From assembly GCA_951799445.1 (NCBI GenBank), contig OX637289.1:11809321-11873320 (forward strand): DNA of 64,000 nt, in the 5' to 3' direction. This DNA comes from Pseudisothecium myosuroides (taxonomy: Eukaryota; Streptophyta; Bryopsida; Hypnales; Lembophyllaceae). This document shows, piece by piece, positions 23,414 through 35,609 of this stretch (positions are counted from its first letter, which is position 1; the number at the start of each line of letters is the position of its first letter). A program made the position numbers and the translations under genes. Below the pieces are notes generated by a model. That model saw only the letters and a program-made list of their open reading frames with translations, was not told the origin of the DNA and did not search any database.

Positions 23414-24352
23414 ATAATCCCTAAAGGACCGAGGCCCTTTTTCTGCCAAAAAACACTCAAAACTGCCATATCTATAGCAAAGAGTAAAAAAAATTGAAAA
23501 TTGTTTTTTTTTCACATCTAACCATAGGATCTTACACCTTACTAGTATGAAAGTGCGTGGAAAAAATTTCAGAATTTTTGACCTCACAAATTGCAAGATA
23601 TCTGCGTTTAAAGTAGAAAAAACAAGTTTTTCAACACAATACAGGACTAGATTTTTTGAGTTTGAACATTTTTAACATAAAATTTTTGCACTACAGAGTT
23701 TTCAGCTTTAAATCTTTATAGTGGAGAATTGAGTTGAGAATCTAGGAAAAATAAATAAATTCAAAAAAACTTAATTATCATTCTTAAAAAAATTGTTAAG
23801 GAGAAGTAGGTATGAGATAGAAGGAAAATCTAAAATATTAATATATTTTAGATGGAATTAAAATGAACAAATCCCAATGGTGAGATTGTTCTAACAAGTA
23901 AATCAGACCATGCAAAAAAAAAATTGAAAAATTTGAAAAATTGCATTCAGAAATGCATCCTACAAGTTATTTTTTTCAAGAAGATGCTTTAACTGCCCGA
24001 AAAACAAGAATGTGTATAACTTTCTCAAAACATATCCAAATGAAATGAATCAAATCTTTCCAAATAGGCAAAAAGATAATCTACGAGAAAAAAATATTTT
24101 TAAAAAAAATTCAAATTTTTGTCCATTTTTTTTTGGCTGCCCGGACTGCCCGCCATCCCCCCATTTGAGCTTATTTGGTCATAAATTTTTTTCCCGGGCA
24201 CCAATTGTGAAATAAATTATATTCCCACAAAGCTTATCAGCTTTTCTACCTCCCAAAAAAGTTTCAAAAAATCAGGAGAAAATTTCAGCCCGTAGGTACC
24301 TGCCCGAAAACGCATTTGTCCCCCGAAGGGACAACGGTCCTTTAGGGGTTAA
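23414..24352 (-). mobile_element. TTAA MITE, piggyBac type
   Basis: 939 bp, inverted relative to copy 1. The right flank is TTAA (24349-24352); the left has decayed to ATAA with end TCCCTAAAGGACC. The hairpin TTGTCCC/GGGACAA is intact near the right end. All internal family blocks are present. Confidence 0.88.
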
Positions 24353-25664
24353 TATTGTTGTGAATGTTATAGCCTATTGATAAGGTGTCAAGAGGGTAAG
24401 TACACCTAATACCATTATTAGTACATACAAAAACTATGAGTTATATTATAAAAGTTCAATCCAAAGATTATTTAATTTAATTTTTGAAATTACATAAATG
24501 TTAGTTATTAGTTATCAAAATTTTAGGTATGAAAATTTTAGGTATGAAAGATAATGGGATCACATAGAAACACCAAGGTTAAGTACAAATTATAAAAGTA
24601 GCAAACTATTTAATTCAAAATTAATACTCTTGAACTCAACAATGTTCAAAAAGTAGAAGAATCATTAAAAATGGAATTGGTGGAAAATAGTATACCATAT
24701 TGCATGGTTTTATGTTTGATAAACCATGACCTCTTCTAAAGTATACGTAAAAATAAAATTGGTGGAAAATTATGTTTATAAGCATGGAATTTTATTTTAC
24801 AAAGTTAAGTTCAAGAGGTTGTATCTCATACGCTTCCTCAAAGTGGCATGAAAAAGTTCGATTTTCAGAGGATAAATTACAATGAATTAACTTCTATTGT
24901 GCAATAATTTTTTCAAATAAATTAGCAAAACCTTGAATTTTTTGTAGGTCATTACTTATAAAACCAAACAAACTATGGATGAAACATACAATAAGATACT
25001 AAAATTATGTAAACACAAGTAGCTTTCATAAAAGTCCTAAGAACATGCATGTAAAACTATTGTTTCAATGTATATTCTTATAGACACCAAAATTAGTAAA
25101 ACTATTGTTTCAATGCCATAGAAATTGCCATTGGAAATTACACACACGCCTATTCAAGCTGTAAAGAAAAATTTAGTTCAATTTAAATTGTAAAATATCC
25201 ATGTCTTTTTTTTTATATGAAAATTGAAAGTAGATACTTCTATTAAGCTCAAGGGGCTCATTGTGTATTAATCTTGGAAATTATATGAGTCCAAACATAG
25301 CTAGGGTCTCATAAAATTTAGAGTTGAAGATTTCAAAACTATTTATTTTACCTTAGGGTATCAACAAATGAATCCATAGCATTATAAGTAACTTAGGTAC
25401 AATAAAAAAAAATTCTTTTCTCTCTAATAATTAGAAATAAAATAGGATCCATATTATTCAAAAGTGAATTAATTAGGTTGCATCTTGTGCTAAAAGTTTA
25501 TGACACTAGGAGTATGTTCACTTTAGGATAATCGCTTGTTCAACTATTCAAGCTTTGCCATGAAAATAGTTACCTTCATTTGGTATTGCCAAGGATACAA
25601 CAATCCAATGTAATCCAAGATTAAAAGTGTATAATATCAATCAATTAATAAATGCTATGACTAT
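24353..25664 (+). repeat. Dispersed repeat copy with an unfilled TTAA-MITE site, plus spacer
   Basis: About 24750-25110 aligns with 18961-19074 joined to 19995-20330. At the MITE position this copy reads GCTTCCTCAAAGTGGCATGA, uninterrupted, with TCAA at 24838-24841. The remainder (25110-25664) is AT-rich spacer without recognisable content. Confidence 0.75.
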
Positions 25665-26596
25665 TTAAGCCCTAAAGTTCCTTGACTATGTTTTCACCAA
25701 AAACACTCCAAAATTGTCATTTCTAGTACAAGTACCAAATTTTAGAAAAAAAAACTTTTTTAGACACATATAACCGTAGGATCTTATAGTATTCTAGTTT
25801 TAGAAGACGTGGAAAAAAATTCAGAATTTTCCACCGTGCAAATTGGAAGATATTAGCATTTGAATTGGCAAAGATCCTTTTTTTGTCCCTGCGAAAAACA
25901 GGGCAGCTGCACTTCACAAGGTCACATTTGTATGAAAAAATGTCCAAAATGGTGGTGCTTCTTTGAATTCTTATTTCTAAACAAGTTGGCTACATGCTTA
26001 AAAAATTTCAAATCGTTTGGAATTGTACAACATATAGGAAAAAAATAGTAAGTAGTAAAAAGTAGAGAATGATTCAAAACACTAAATTGTTAAGAACTTA
26101 ATTATGGAATTGAAAAATTTCAATCCCAATGGTTGTAATGTTTTAATAAAAAATCTATATCTTATAATTTTATTTTTTTCAAAAAATATTGAAAATTGAG
26201 TGAAATAAACAACTTCAAAGTTTATTTTAGAGTAGAAAATCCATAATTGCCTGCAAACTAAAATTCCTCATAATTTTTGACTCATCAATTGAAATGGAAT
26301 GGTTCAAAGCTTTTCACATATATAAATTTAGAAAACCAATTTCAAATTTTTATTTTTGAAAAAAGTGATTTTTTCAGATCTGCCCGAACTACCCGCTCGG
26401 TGAAAAAAGTAACATATTAGGCCATAACTTTTGACTCCTATTTCGAAATGTCATGAAATTTAATGCACATGAAAGATACTCCTCGTCCCCACCTTCTATT
26501 AAAATTTCAGCTTAAAATATGAAAATCTCTAGTCACACGTACCTGCCTAAAATTGCTATGTTGCTAAAAATAGCAGGCTAGTTCTTTAGGGGTTAA
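25665..26596 (-). mobile_element. TTAA MITE, piggyBac type, divergent subfamily B
   Basis: 932 bp with TTAA at 25665-25668 and 26593-26596. Ends are GCCCTAAAGTTCC and CTTTAGGGG. The interior differs from the main subfamily (AACATATTAGGCCATAACTT, TTCTATTAAAATTTCAGC) but keeps the family order and the CACTCCAAAATTGTCATTTC block. It matches the element at 63229 onward more closely than the main subfamily. Confidence 0.85.
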
Positions 26597-27400
26597 AATG
26601 ACCATGACCTTGAGAATTCAATTGCATGGGCCATCATGAGCTTAGTTCTTCATCATATTTTCCAAAGCAGAAGCAATTTTAGCAAACCGTATGACGTTGT
26701 AGGGAACTCGGCTAGCCATGTGTAGCTTAAATTGAGCTGATAGGTCCTCCTCCTACTAATTCTTTTGTTTGTTCAACATTCAAGTATGGGGACCATTGAA
26801 CCCTTCCATTTATTAATTTTGGCCAATTGTTAAAGGAGAAAAATGTGAATGAATATAAAGGTCACTTCCTCACAAGTCACTTCAAGTCGCCTCAAGGGAC
26901 AATTCAAGGGGCAAAGTTTGCTTGTGGTCAACTTTCTATTTTTTCACTTCATTTCTCATCTATACATCCACATTTCTTTAGCTAGCCTCTTTCTTCCTTC
27001 CTTAAGCCTCATCATTCCAATCCTAAATGCTTTTATAACCGTCTCGGACTTTTTAGCTTTCTTCGCTGTATTTGTGGATTACCTATAGGAGCATGTTGTA
27101 GCACTTGCATTTCAGCGTTTTAATTGACCTCTTGGTGAACGATATCTTTGAATAAATGCATAAGTGCTTGTCGTAGTTGGAATTTGTTGCAAAAAAAGAA
27201 ATATTTGTTCTTATTGCTAGTTAGTTCTTTTGTTGGTTTCCTTGTTTTATTTAGTTTTTGTATTTGTTGTGTAAGGTATTCAATTTTGTATTATATAACT
27301 AGTCTTAGACTTCTCTGCAATGAAATCAAATTAGTTTGCAATATCAACATCATAGTTTATTTCTATTAATTGCATAATATAATACCAAAATCCAACATTA
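26597..27400 (+). repeat. Dispersed repeat, copy of 42.2-42.56 kb
   Basis: About 26950-27290 aligns with about 42220-42560 (shared CATTCCAA(T/C)CCTAAAT, CATGTTGTAGCA and TTGTTGCAAAAAAAGAAATA). The short plus-strand frames at 26849-27369 lie in the repeat and have no recognisable domain. Confidence 0.7.
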
Positions 27401-29030
27401 TTTTCTAATGATTACATATTGATTTGGATTCAAGTGTTCTTCCAAAATATTTTTCATTTTGGTATAAAATTGCACATTGTTTTGTAATGATTTGAATCTT
27501 TGTGCCAGGACAATATTGAATAGTTTTGCATTTATAGACATTTTCAAAACTATTTTCAAAAAGTTAGATTGTTTGGTAATACTATTGAATGGTTTTACAG
27601 TCACAAGCAATGTTCTACAATGTTCATCATATCCTACTTTGTTGTACAATAAGTCTTTCAATTGTTTTGCTATGTGAAATGAAGTTCTAATTTATTTTCA
27701 AATTTCTAGTCTCCTAAAATCCTATAATGTTCTACAATTTTTGGTAATTTAATTTGTAATCAAACAATGTTCACTACTACTTTCTATTGCTCAACATTTC
27801 TTTCTATTATGCCATGAAAATCTTGAATAGTTTTGCAAAAAATTTGGATGATTCTTGCATAATGGTTTCTGCCTAGTTTTTACATTGCTTTGAAATGTTT
27901 TTGAATTGCTTTGCAATAAAAACTAATGTTCTATAGGGTAGTTGCAAGAAACACTTGCTAGTTTTGGCTCAAAACAACGTTAGTACTGGAGTACCGTGAA
28001 TTTTGGAATAAATTTTTTTTAAATAAAATAAAATATGAATAATTTGTAAAGCATTCAAAATAGTATGAGTGTAAAAATTCAGACCTAGAAAAATTTATCT
28101 CTAAGAATTATGCACACTCAAAGAGAGATGGAAAATGCAAGAAAATAGACACTTTTAGATTTGATTTGTAGAAAATAGTTAGAAAATTCCAAAAACTCTA
28201 AAAAAATCATTTTTCTTAAGTAAAAGATGCTTCTTCTCAACCATTTTCATCTTTGGAGAAAAAAAAATGTATTTTCTTGCGTATGTGTTCCAAGTGCTAA
28301 CTATCTTGTGGAAGGTGGACATCTTAATATTTTTTTTAAATCTCTTGGCAAGCTTGCCTAACTTTAATAGAAGTTCTTGTATCCCAATTTTCACCTTCAA
28401 ATTTGCATTTTTGGATCAGAAATAGTACTGACCCCTTCAAAATAGCTAAGGTAGACATCCAATTTGGGATCAATTTAAAAATAGTAAACTAATTTTAAAT
28501 ATTGAAAAAAATTACTCAATGTCTGAAACTACCATGTGTACCTTCATTTCAAATTTCATAGAAAATGGACATATGATGCAAAAGTTATGAGCAAAAAAAT
28601 ACCTATCCAAGGCCAAGGGGACCAAAAAAAAATGTTTCTTGCAACAACCCTATATTATATTATATATCTTATTCAATAAATTACCTAGACTTTCCTTCAA
28701 TGATTTTGAATGATTTTGTAGTCACAAATTTTGTTCTATACTACTTCCTATCCTTTATAGTACCAAATTCTTAGATTGTTTTGTGGTGATATTAGATTGT
28801 ATTGACTAGTACAAAATAATGCTTTAGATTGTTTTTATTGTTCTACATAGCTAAAATTTTGATTGTATTGAACCAATTTTGGATCATTTTGCAATCACAA
28901 ACATTGTTTTGCATTGTGCTACAAAAATCCTACAATGGTTTGTATTGATTTCAAATTATATTGCATTCAAGAAATTTGCTCTATAAGATCTTGGATTGAA
29001 GTAATATTTGCATGTAGGTATCCTACTAGC
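27401..29030. repeat. Degenerate AT-rich repeat region
   Basis: Loose reiterations of words such as TGTTCTACAATGTT, GATTGTTTTG and TTTTGCAATGA recur through about 27470-27930 and 28690-28990, on either side of an inserted MITE. The period is irregular. No gene is supported. Confidence 0.45.
27936..28650. mobile_element. MITE of an unplaced family with 4-bp target duplication, copy B
   Basis: 715 bp between GGGTAGTTGCAAGAAACA and TGTTTCTTGCAACAACCC, flanked by TATA on both sides (27932-27935, 28651-28654). It shares end sequence, size and internal order with copy A at 16591-17335 (for example a GCAAAAGTTATGAGC-like block about 80 bases from the right end), but with much divergence. Non-coding. 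Confidence 0.75.
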
Positions 29031-29039
29031 TAGGGTCAT

Positions 29040-29220
29040 TGATTGGAAGTTTTTACTTGCATATTTTTAAGGATTTTGTAAAGCCGTAAAGGCTACTCAT
29101 ATTTTTTATTATTTTAGTATCTTAAATCCTATGTTTCCTCCATGGTTTGTTTGGTATTATAACTGATGACGTATGGAAAATGTGTGGTTTTGCTAAATTA
29201 TTTGGATAAATTGATGCATA
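29040..29220 (-). repeat. Inverted copy of the 20.0/24.9 kb dispersed repeat
   Basis: The reverse complement matches about 20040-20200: CCATGGTTTGTTTGG, TTATTTGGATAAATT and AAGTTTTTACTTG-like words appear in the opposite order and strand. Confidence 0.6.
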
Positions 29221-29239
29221 ATTTCAAAAATAGGATTTT

Positions 29240-30400
29240 GCTAATTTATTCAAAAAAATAGAGCAAAATTTCTTCTTTCTATTAGAACATATTGTTACCT
29301 TTCATGATGATTACTAAATGATATATTTCAACTATTATGGATATATAGCTTCCACTATTGGCCAATTGAGCACTTACAAGGATACGAACCTAAAATAATA
29401 AATTTATGCGCTTGAATCAAACACGAGGAATACTATCTCACAATGCAAAAATCTATGACATTGTGGAGTGACAAAGAAAAGGTTGCCTGTGAACAAACTT
29501 TGCCTCTTGGGCGACTTGAGGCAACTTGTAAGGAAGTTGCCTTCCTATTCATTCATTGTCCTCTATTTAACACTTGGTCAAAATTACTATTATGTAGAAG
29601 TGCTCAACGGTCTCCAATTTTGGATGGTGAAAAAACAAAAGGCCTAAAGTAATAATGGAGGGACTCAAAAGTCTCCATCTTGGACGTTGACGCTTGGCTA
29701 AAATTAAAAGTGGAGCAATTCAATCCTTAAATATTGATTCTTAGCTGAAAATGAATAATAGATGGGCTCAATGATTTTTGTCCTTGGACAATGACAAAAC
29801 AAAAGAACAAGTAGTTGGTAGGCTACATAGGGCTAGAGTCTTTGGAATTTTCTGCAATACTATCCAAGTTTGGGGGAACCTTGCATATGATTGTTCAATT
29901 TTTTGGAACCCTATGTAAACTTGTTGTTTGTTTTGTTCATAGTTGTCACATCAGGTGAGTTATGATCACTAAACATCTTGAATGGGTAGACACATTCAAT
30001 GGATCGGACGGACTAGACGAACAATGTGACTTCTTTAAAGTAGTCACGTGGAGCATGTCAAGGTCACCGGACGTCTTGGACATACGGGTGAATCGGACAG
30101 TTAGGACAGACGGTCCGTCCACTGTGGTAACTATGGTTTTGTTGCTACATGGATTGCAATTTAAAAGTTAAATGGCTAGTAATAGTTACAAATTGTCTAC
30201 CGAGGTAGCTTCAAAGAATACACCAATAAATAGAAGTTGGATGTCATACAAGCAAACTCAAAACTCAAATTTCTCTACATTGAGTGAAAGTGGTCCAACA
30301 AACCTTGATTTATAGGTTGATGGAACTTTACATCAACGACCTGTTTTTGGTAGTCACCCTAGTTTTTGTGGTATAGATCAATTGTTAAAAACAAGTAGAT
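29240..30400 (+). repeat. Segment of a large dispersed repeat
   Basis: 29240-29830 aligns with 22040-23110, and 29600-30390 aligns with 42570-43180 (shared AGTTGGTAGGCTA, CTATCCAAGTTT, TTACAAATTGTCTACCGAGG, TAGGTTGATGGA). The 198-bp hAT MITE at 29938-30135 interrupts this copy only. The frames at 29443-29652 and 29962-30171 are not supported as genes. Confidence 0.75.
29938..30135. mobile_element. hAT-type MITE, 198 bp
   Basis: Bounded by CATAGTTGTCACA and TGTGGTAACTATG (two mismatches between the ends), with a perfect 8-bp target duplication GTTTTGTT (29930-29937, 30136-30143). The paralogous repeat at 42920-42927 has one GTTTTGTT and no insert. The interior is notably GC-richer than its surroundings. 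An 8-bp duplication indicates hAT, although CATAG departs from the usual CAGGG start. Confidence 0.85.
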
Positions 30401-31343
30401 TAGTTTGAGAGTTTAGCACTTAGATAATTAGATTGAAGGAAAGATTGCAAAAATGAAGGAAAATTATCTATTAGAGAATAGTTGACTCCCTAATAAAGGT
30501 TTGAATTTTATTAGGAAAAAAAAGGTCAAGTAGTAGAATAATTGACTTTTTATAATATCAAGACTTAGATATAGTTCTAAGAAAAAGTTAAATAGTCCTG
30601 GTCTTCAAGGTTTATTTGATTCTTAAGGAAACTAGTAAGTATTTAGGAAATTAGATTTGATAAAATTTGCATTTCAAAAAATATCCCGTCAAAAATAGAA
30701 ACTTAGAAAGAAGTGATGAGAAAAAGTAAAGAGTTAGGGAACACGAAAGAAGGATTAGCACTCCTTTAAAATTATTGTATATTCCTAAATACTTATAAAA
30801 TTCAAATACAAAGAATACAAGATAGAGGTCGAGGGCTTTACAACAAGATTTTGATTATGGTGCATAAAGATGGAGTGATTGAATTTGCAAAGTTTAAGGT
30901 GAATCTTTGATTTTCTTTTCAAACAATTTTCTTTATTTTGCAAAGAATATTAAATTAGAACTTAAAAAAATGAAATTAGAAACTAAACTTTAGATTCAGA
31001 CCATTAGAGAGTCTAAGGAAACAAAACTTTGAATTTAGAATCTATTTGAAAATTTTAGTAGCTTTCCAAAAAGATATTAAACATAGAAAATAGATCAAAA
31101 CTCCAAAAATTACACTTGGATGAAAAATAATATTAGAAGTCGATGAAAAAATAAAGAATTCATTCAAAGGAACCCCCAAAAAATATTAGAATCTAAAATA
31201 GAAGTATAAGTAAAAACAAAAATTAAAAGTTAATTTCGAAAGTTAAGTCAAAAGAATTTTGTAGATGAAGTTTGAAACACCGATTACCGATCAAACTTCA
31301 TCCATGGATAACTTTCTCTAACAAAGTCCAATGTCTCAAGTGT
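30401..31343. other. AT-rich spacer
   Basis: Purine-rich sequence with recurrent ACTTAGAA/AAATTAGAA words, resembling the flank at 40508-40614 and 41553-41900. No gene seen. Confidence 0.45.
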
Positions 31344-32202
31344 TTAACCCCTAAAGGACCATTGTCCCTTTATGGGACAAATGGGATTTTGGGTAGGTAC
31401 CTACCAACGTTCCCTAAAGTGGCTAAAATTCGCTTGGGTTCTACCTACATTTTGCACGCGCTAATTGTACATTGTAGAAATCAAGTGTAAAATTGAGATT
31501 TGAGCAAGTTTTCCAACCTTGTGGACAGAAAATTGCAAAAACATGTATTCATCTAGTTTTGGTTTAGCTTTCATCCGTGACCACATGGTTTTAGAGTTAG
31601 CAGAATTCATACCTGAGCCACTGATTTTTAGTCACGGCGGCTCCATCTAGGCCGTTGATGTAGCACCATCGCCCTCAGCTGTCGCCCTCCTCGCCGCCTG
31701 GGGTTTAGCAGACCTGTCTCCTGCATCATCTGGGGAATTAGCAGAGTTTGTATTAACTTTTGTGCGGGTTCGCAATGCGCATTCAATGCAGTTTGAATTG
31801 ATTCTGGGAACTCTTCTTCTTGCTCTTTTTGTGCTTTGAATGTCGAGTGCCAATTCAAAAATGAGAAGCGCCACTTCCTTGCTGGTGTGAAGATCTCAAA
31901 GACGTTTGGGTGGAATTGTCTCGTGCATTCACTCCAATGTGGAAATGGAGTGTCTGGTTTCAATGAGCCTTGGAAATTGAACTTCTGGCGCGGGTCTGCT
32001 TGCATCGCCTCCACGTTTGCTTTCATGTTGTGGATGTGCGTGGTCGGGGCCTTGGTTTTTTTTTAAAGTGCTGCGTTGTGTTCATCGGCCTTGTCCTGGA
32101 TTGCACACTTACTGGAGATTGGAGACGACAAGCTTCCTGTGACTCCCAAATCCCTATCGGCACGTGGCTTTCAATTTTTGAAATTCTTGCTTCCTTGTGT
32201 TG

Positions 32203-35200
32203 CACTAGAAGAAACCCGTGTTTTTTTTTATGTCAAACCAAAACTGCAATGTTAAAGGCAAAACATACGGTGTCTACGGGGACATTAAGATGTTTGAAAG
32301 AAGGATTGTAGTTTAGGATAGAACTCCAAAGATGTTTCACATGACAGCGACAAATTTGAATGAAAACAAATTGGTGTTACCATTAATGTCAAGGTTTTTG
32401 ATGACATATTTGATGATGAGCTGATGTCCTCAAGATCGTCAGCAAAAACATTTAGAGCCATGTCAGCTTTGTTGACCCATTTTCATTGCGGGTAATTTTC
32501 CAAAAATTATTGCAATTTTAAGTAAAATATTTGCCCAAGGTAAAAAAAAAGGGGATTGGGTAGTCATGGGGCATTCTTTGGGGGAAAAATTGATGACATG
32601 GCAGATGACGTGACATGCCACGTGGAAATTGACTGATGTGGCATTGGATAATGCTGATGTGGCATGCCATGTCAACATAGGAGGACTACATTGTAGGTAT
32701 TCTATGCTTATTTCAGAGATGTCTATGGAGACGTGGAGACGTTGTATGAAATGTTAGATGTATTTGGAGACGTAGTCAGAGACAGCAAAATGTTTATGGA
32801 GACATCTATGGAGACTTGAGGACGTTTCAAAAGACACAACTTCGACTAAGATGGGATACATTTGCATTTCAATGTGACTTTGTACCTTATGCGTTTAAGT
32901 ACATTCTTTGGAAGTTCAACAAGCAATTGAGGGCGTCGTCTGACATGTCAAAAAGTTTAGGGCATGATCAAAAACCATGCTTTCAACAAGATCAACTTCC
33001 ATCACGGATTTTTGATGTATATGGCACGTCTTAGGCAACACAAAATTTTAGATGTCTATGTAGACATTTGAAGACATCAGGCAAGACATCACGACGCAAA
33101 ATCTAGCAATAAAATCAAATATTGTTTTCTTATAGTGCCATGTGCATAAGAAGGTCATGTATTAATTTTTCATCTTTCAATTGCAATGTATAGGATCAAT
33201 GATCAATCCATTGTATAATGCTAGCAAACTTCATATTGAGGATTCTAGAAAACAGATATGGGAATCCCATCACCTTCTTGAACCTTATTAAAGAAATACA
33301 TTGTTTCCAGCACTCAAAATTGATGTTATAAAGTGAGTGGTAGACAATTTTGTATTTCTTAACATCTTTCTAACATGAACCGTAGACTCACGGAAACAAG
33401 ATTGAAGAAATGATTTTGCTTCATGAGCTTGCCTAGGCAATGGAATATCTACATTCAATTCTTCCAGAGAAGACTGGTCTCTATTTTATACCTCGGGACT
33501 ATTACAAGTACTCAAAGAAGTGCTACATTTCAACTTTGAGGTCTTTGTCATTTTTTATTTTTATGAGTTCACAAATTAATGATGGTATATCTTACTACAT
33601 TCGTTTGCTTTTTCAAAAGACATTACATTTCTCTCTTCACTATTTGTGCAGGAAGATGACAAACATGATTGCAGTCTTGAAAAAAGTAGCCAATGACATC
33701 TAGGATCTTTCCAGCATGTATTATAGTGATGTTCATGGACATTTTTTGAGATGTCCTCCAAAACATGTAGATGTTTTTGGAGATATTGTCAGAGGCAATA
33801 GAATGTTTCCAAAGACGTCTATGGAGACTTGAGGACGTTTCTAAAGATGCAATTTGGATCAAGATTGGATATATTTGCATTTGAATGTGACTTTCTATCT
33901 TGTGTGTGTTAGTACATTCTTTGAGAGTTAGGACATTCAATAAGAAATAGAGGGCGTCTTATTACATATCCTTTCTAGGGTATGACCTTATGCCCTGCCT
34001 TCTACAACATCATCATTTGTCACGTACAGCTTCTGTGTTATATGCCATATACGGTGACGAATACCACAAACGTAGATAATCATTAGTTCTCTCTTTTTCA
34101 ATCTTAGCAAAAGATGTCTTTTAGTCGATTTTGGACAATACACATGAACGTGGAACGGTATAGAATATAGAAGAGGAAACAAGGTAGTCACTGCATTCTC
34201 CAGAGATAAGAAATGAGTTTTGCACTATCCTTGCCGTGATTCTAATGACAACATCCTAGGGAGGGCAAATTTCAGGACAATTTAAAAAATTGACGATTAG
34301 ATCTATGTAAACAATTCTAAATATGGCAACAATGTCACATTGCCTTCTTGCTCTACATTGAGAACCTGTGCCTTTCCCCTCCCCTAAATGTTTAAAAGAC
34401 ACTAGTATGCTTTAAGACCTCCCCCATCACTATTTGGCAGACACTAGTATGCCTCAAGAGACATACATGCGGACAACCTATTGTATCTTGTAGACATCCT
34501 CTCGGACATCTGTGTCTTGGCCCACTGAAATATATAGAATTGACAGATGCTAAGCTTCATCTTCAAACACAACATTGTTTCCTAGTATGTCTCTAAAATC
34601 TTTGATAATCTTTGGAGGGACATAGAAGTAGATAATCCACTTTATCCTTTGGATGTCCTGACGGACATCTGCGTGTTGCCCCATAGAAATTTAATTTACG
34701 CGTTTTACATATCCCATATGGTTTGTCTTTCCTCCTACCACCCCACTTGTATAAAGAGCCTATCTTCTTCCCTCTATATACTCACATGAGGTGGCTTGTA
34801 AAGCCATGTGATATAGTTTTCAAATATGGTGTATTTTGTATGGTGTATTGTATATTATATATGGTGTATTATGTATGATGTATTGTGTACAGTGTACTGT
34901 GTTTGACATGTTGTATTAGACATTGTGAAATGCACATGAATGTCATGTAGGATACCTAGATACGTGTGACTATCTATATTAATATCATGCCAAATAGTAT
35001 ATTCAATCACATGAACGTCTAACATGACATCATTATGTTCCTCTAAATCATCCTAAGCATTGCAAGAGGTATTCATAGTGAAATGTAGACGTCTACATTG
35101 ATGTCACAAGATATGTAGACGTTAAATTTAACATCTCAAAAATGTGTGGATGCCATAAACGACGTCTCAAAAAACATCTAGACATCTAAATTGATGTCTC

Positions 35201-35609
35201 AAAAAACAATACTAAAATTCTTAGACAACAGAAAACTATGTTGACATGGCATGCCACATCATCCTTGCTGGATGCCATCTCATTTTTCCGCTGCCACGTC
35301 AAGTGCCACCTCAAATGCCACATCATGGACAAAATTTGATGAAAAAATTCCTACGTGGCTGCCCATACATGCGTGGCCCTTAGGTGGCAGCCACATGGCG
35401 GCCTTTGAGGACCCTGTTGATCCATGTCCTCTTTGATGTCTACTAAAATCATGGTGACATCAAGCCATGTTATCTCAGATTTTCAATGTTTTTTGTGTGT
35501 GAACTTAGATGCAAAAAAAATGACATCCCCGGTGATGCGTCGAGACATCGTCATGGACGTCAGTGTGTCCAAAATTGACGATCAGCAAAAATGCGGGTTT
35601 CTTCTAGTG
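32203..35609. mobile_element. Non-autonomous CACTA element nested in the hAT
   Basis: 3407 bp between CACTAGAAGAAACCCG and its exact complement, with the 3-bp target duplication TTG (32200-32202, 35610-35612). CACTA ends and a 3-bp duplication identify CACTA/EnSpm. The interior is packed with GATGTCT/AGACATC/GACGTC-type motifs in both orientations, as expected for subterminal transposase-binding repeats. A perfect 25-bp inverted repeat containing TGGCATGCCATG occurs at 32656-32680 and 35236-35260. Only short unrelated frames are present, so it has no transposase of its own. Confidence 0.9.
32755..33972 (+). repeat. Direct repeat pair inside the CACTA element
   Basis: About 32755-32955 and about 33765-33972 align over roughly 205 bases (shared GTCTATGGAGACTTGAGGAC, ATATTTGCATTT-like, GAATGTGACTTT-like and GAGGGCGTC words), spaced about 1.01 kb. 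A smaller pair with CGGACATCTG(T/C)GT lies at about 34500 and 34667. Near 34830-34920, GGTGTATT-like words reiterate. Confidence 0.75.

Noticed and set aside
18000..31000. LTR retrotransposon as source of the long repeats
   Set aside because: No paired long terminal repeats, primer-binding site, polypurine tract or gag/pol sequence was found.
31628..32311. Frames on both strands in the left part of the hAT element
   Set aside because: They overlap each other and one runs into the CACTA terminus; no similarity to transposase recognised.
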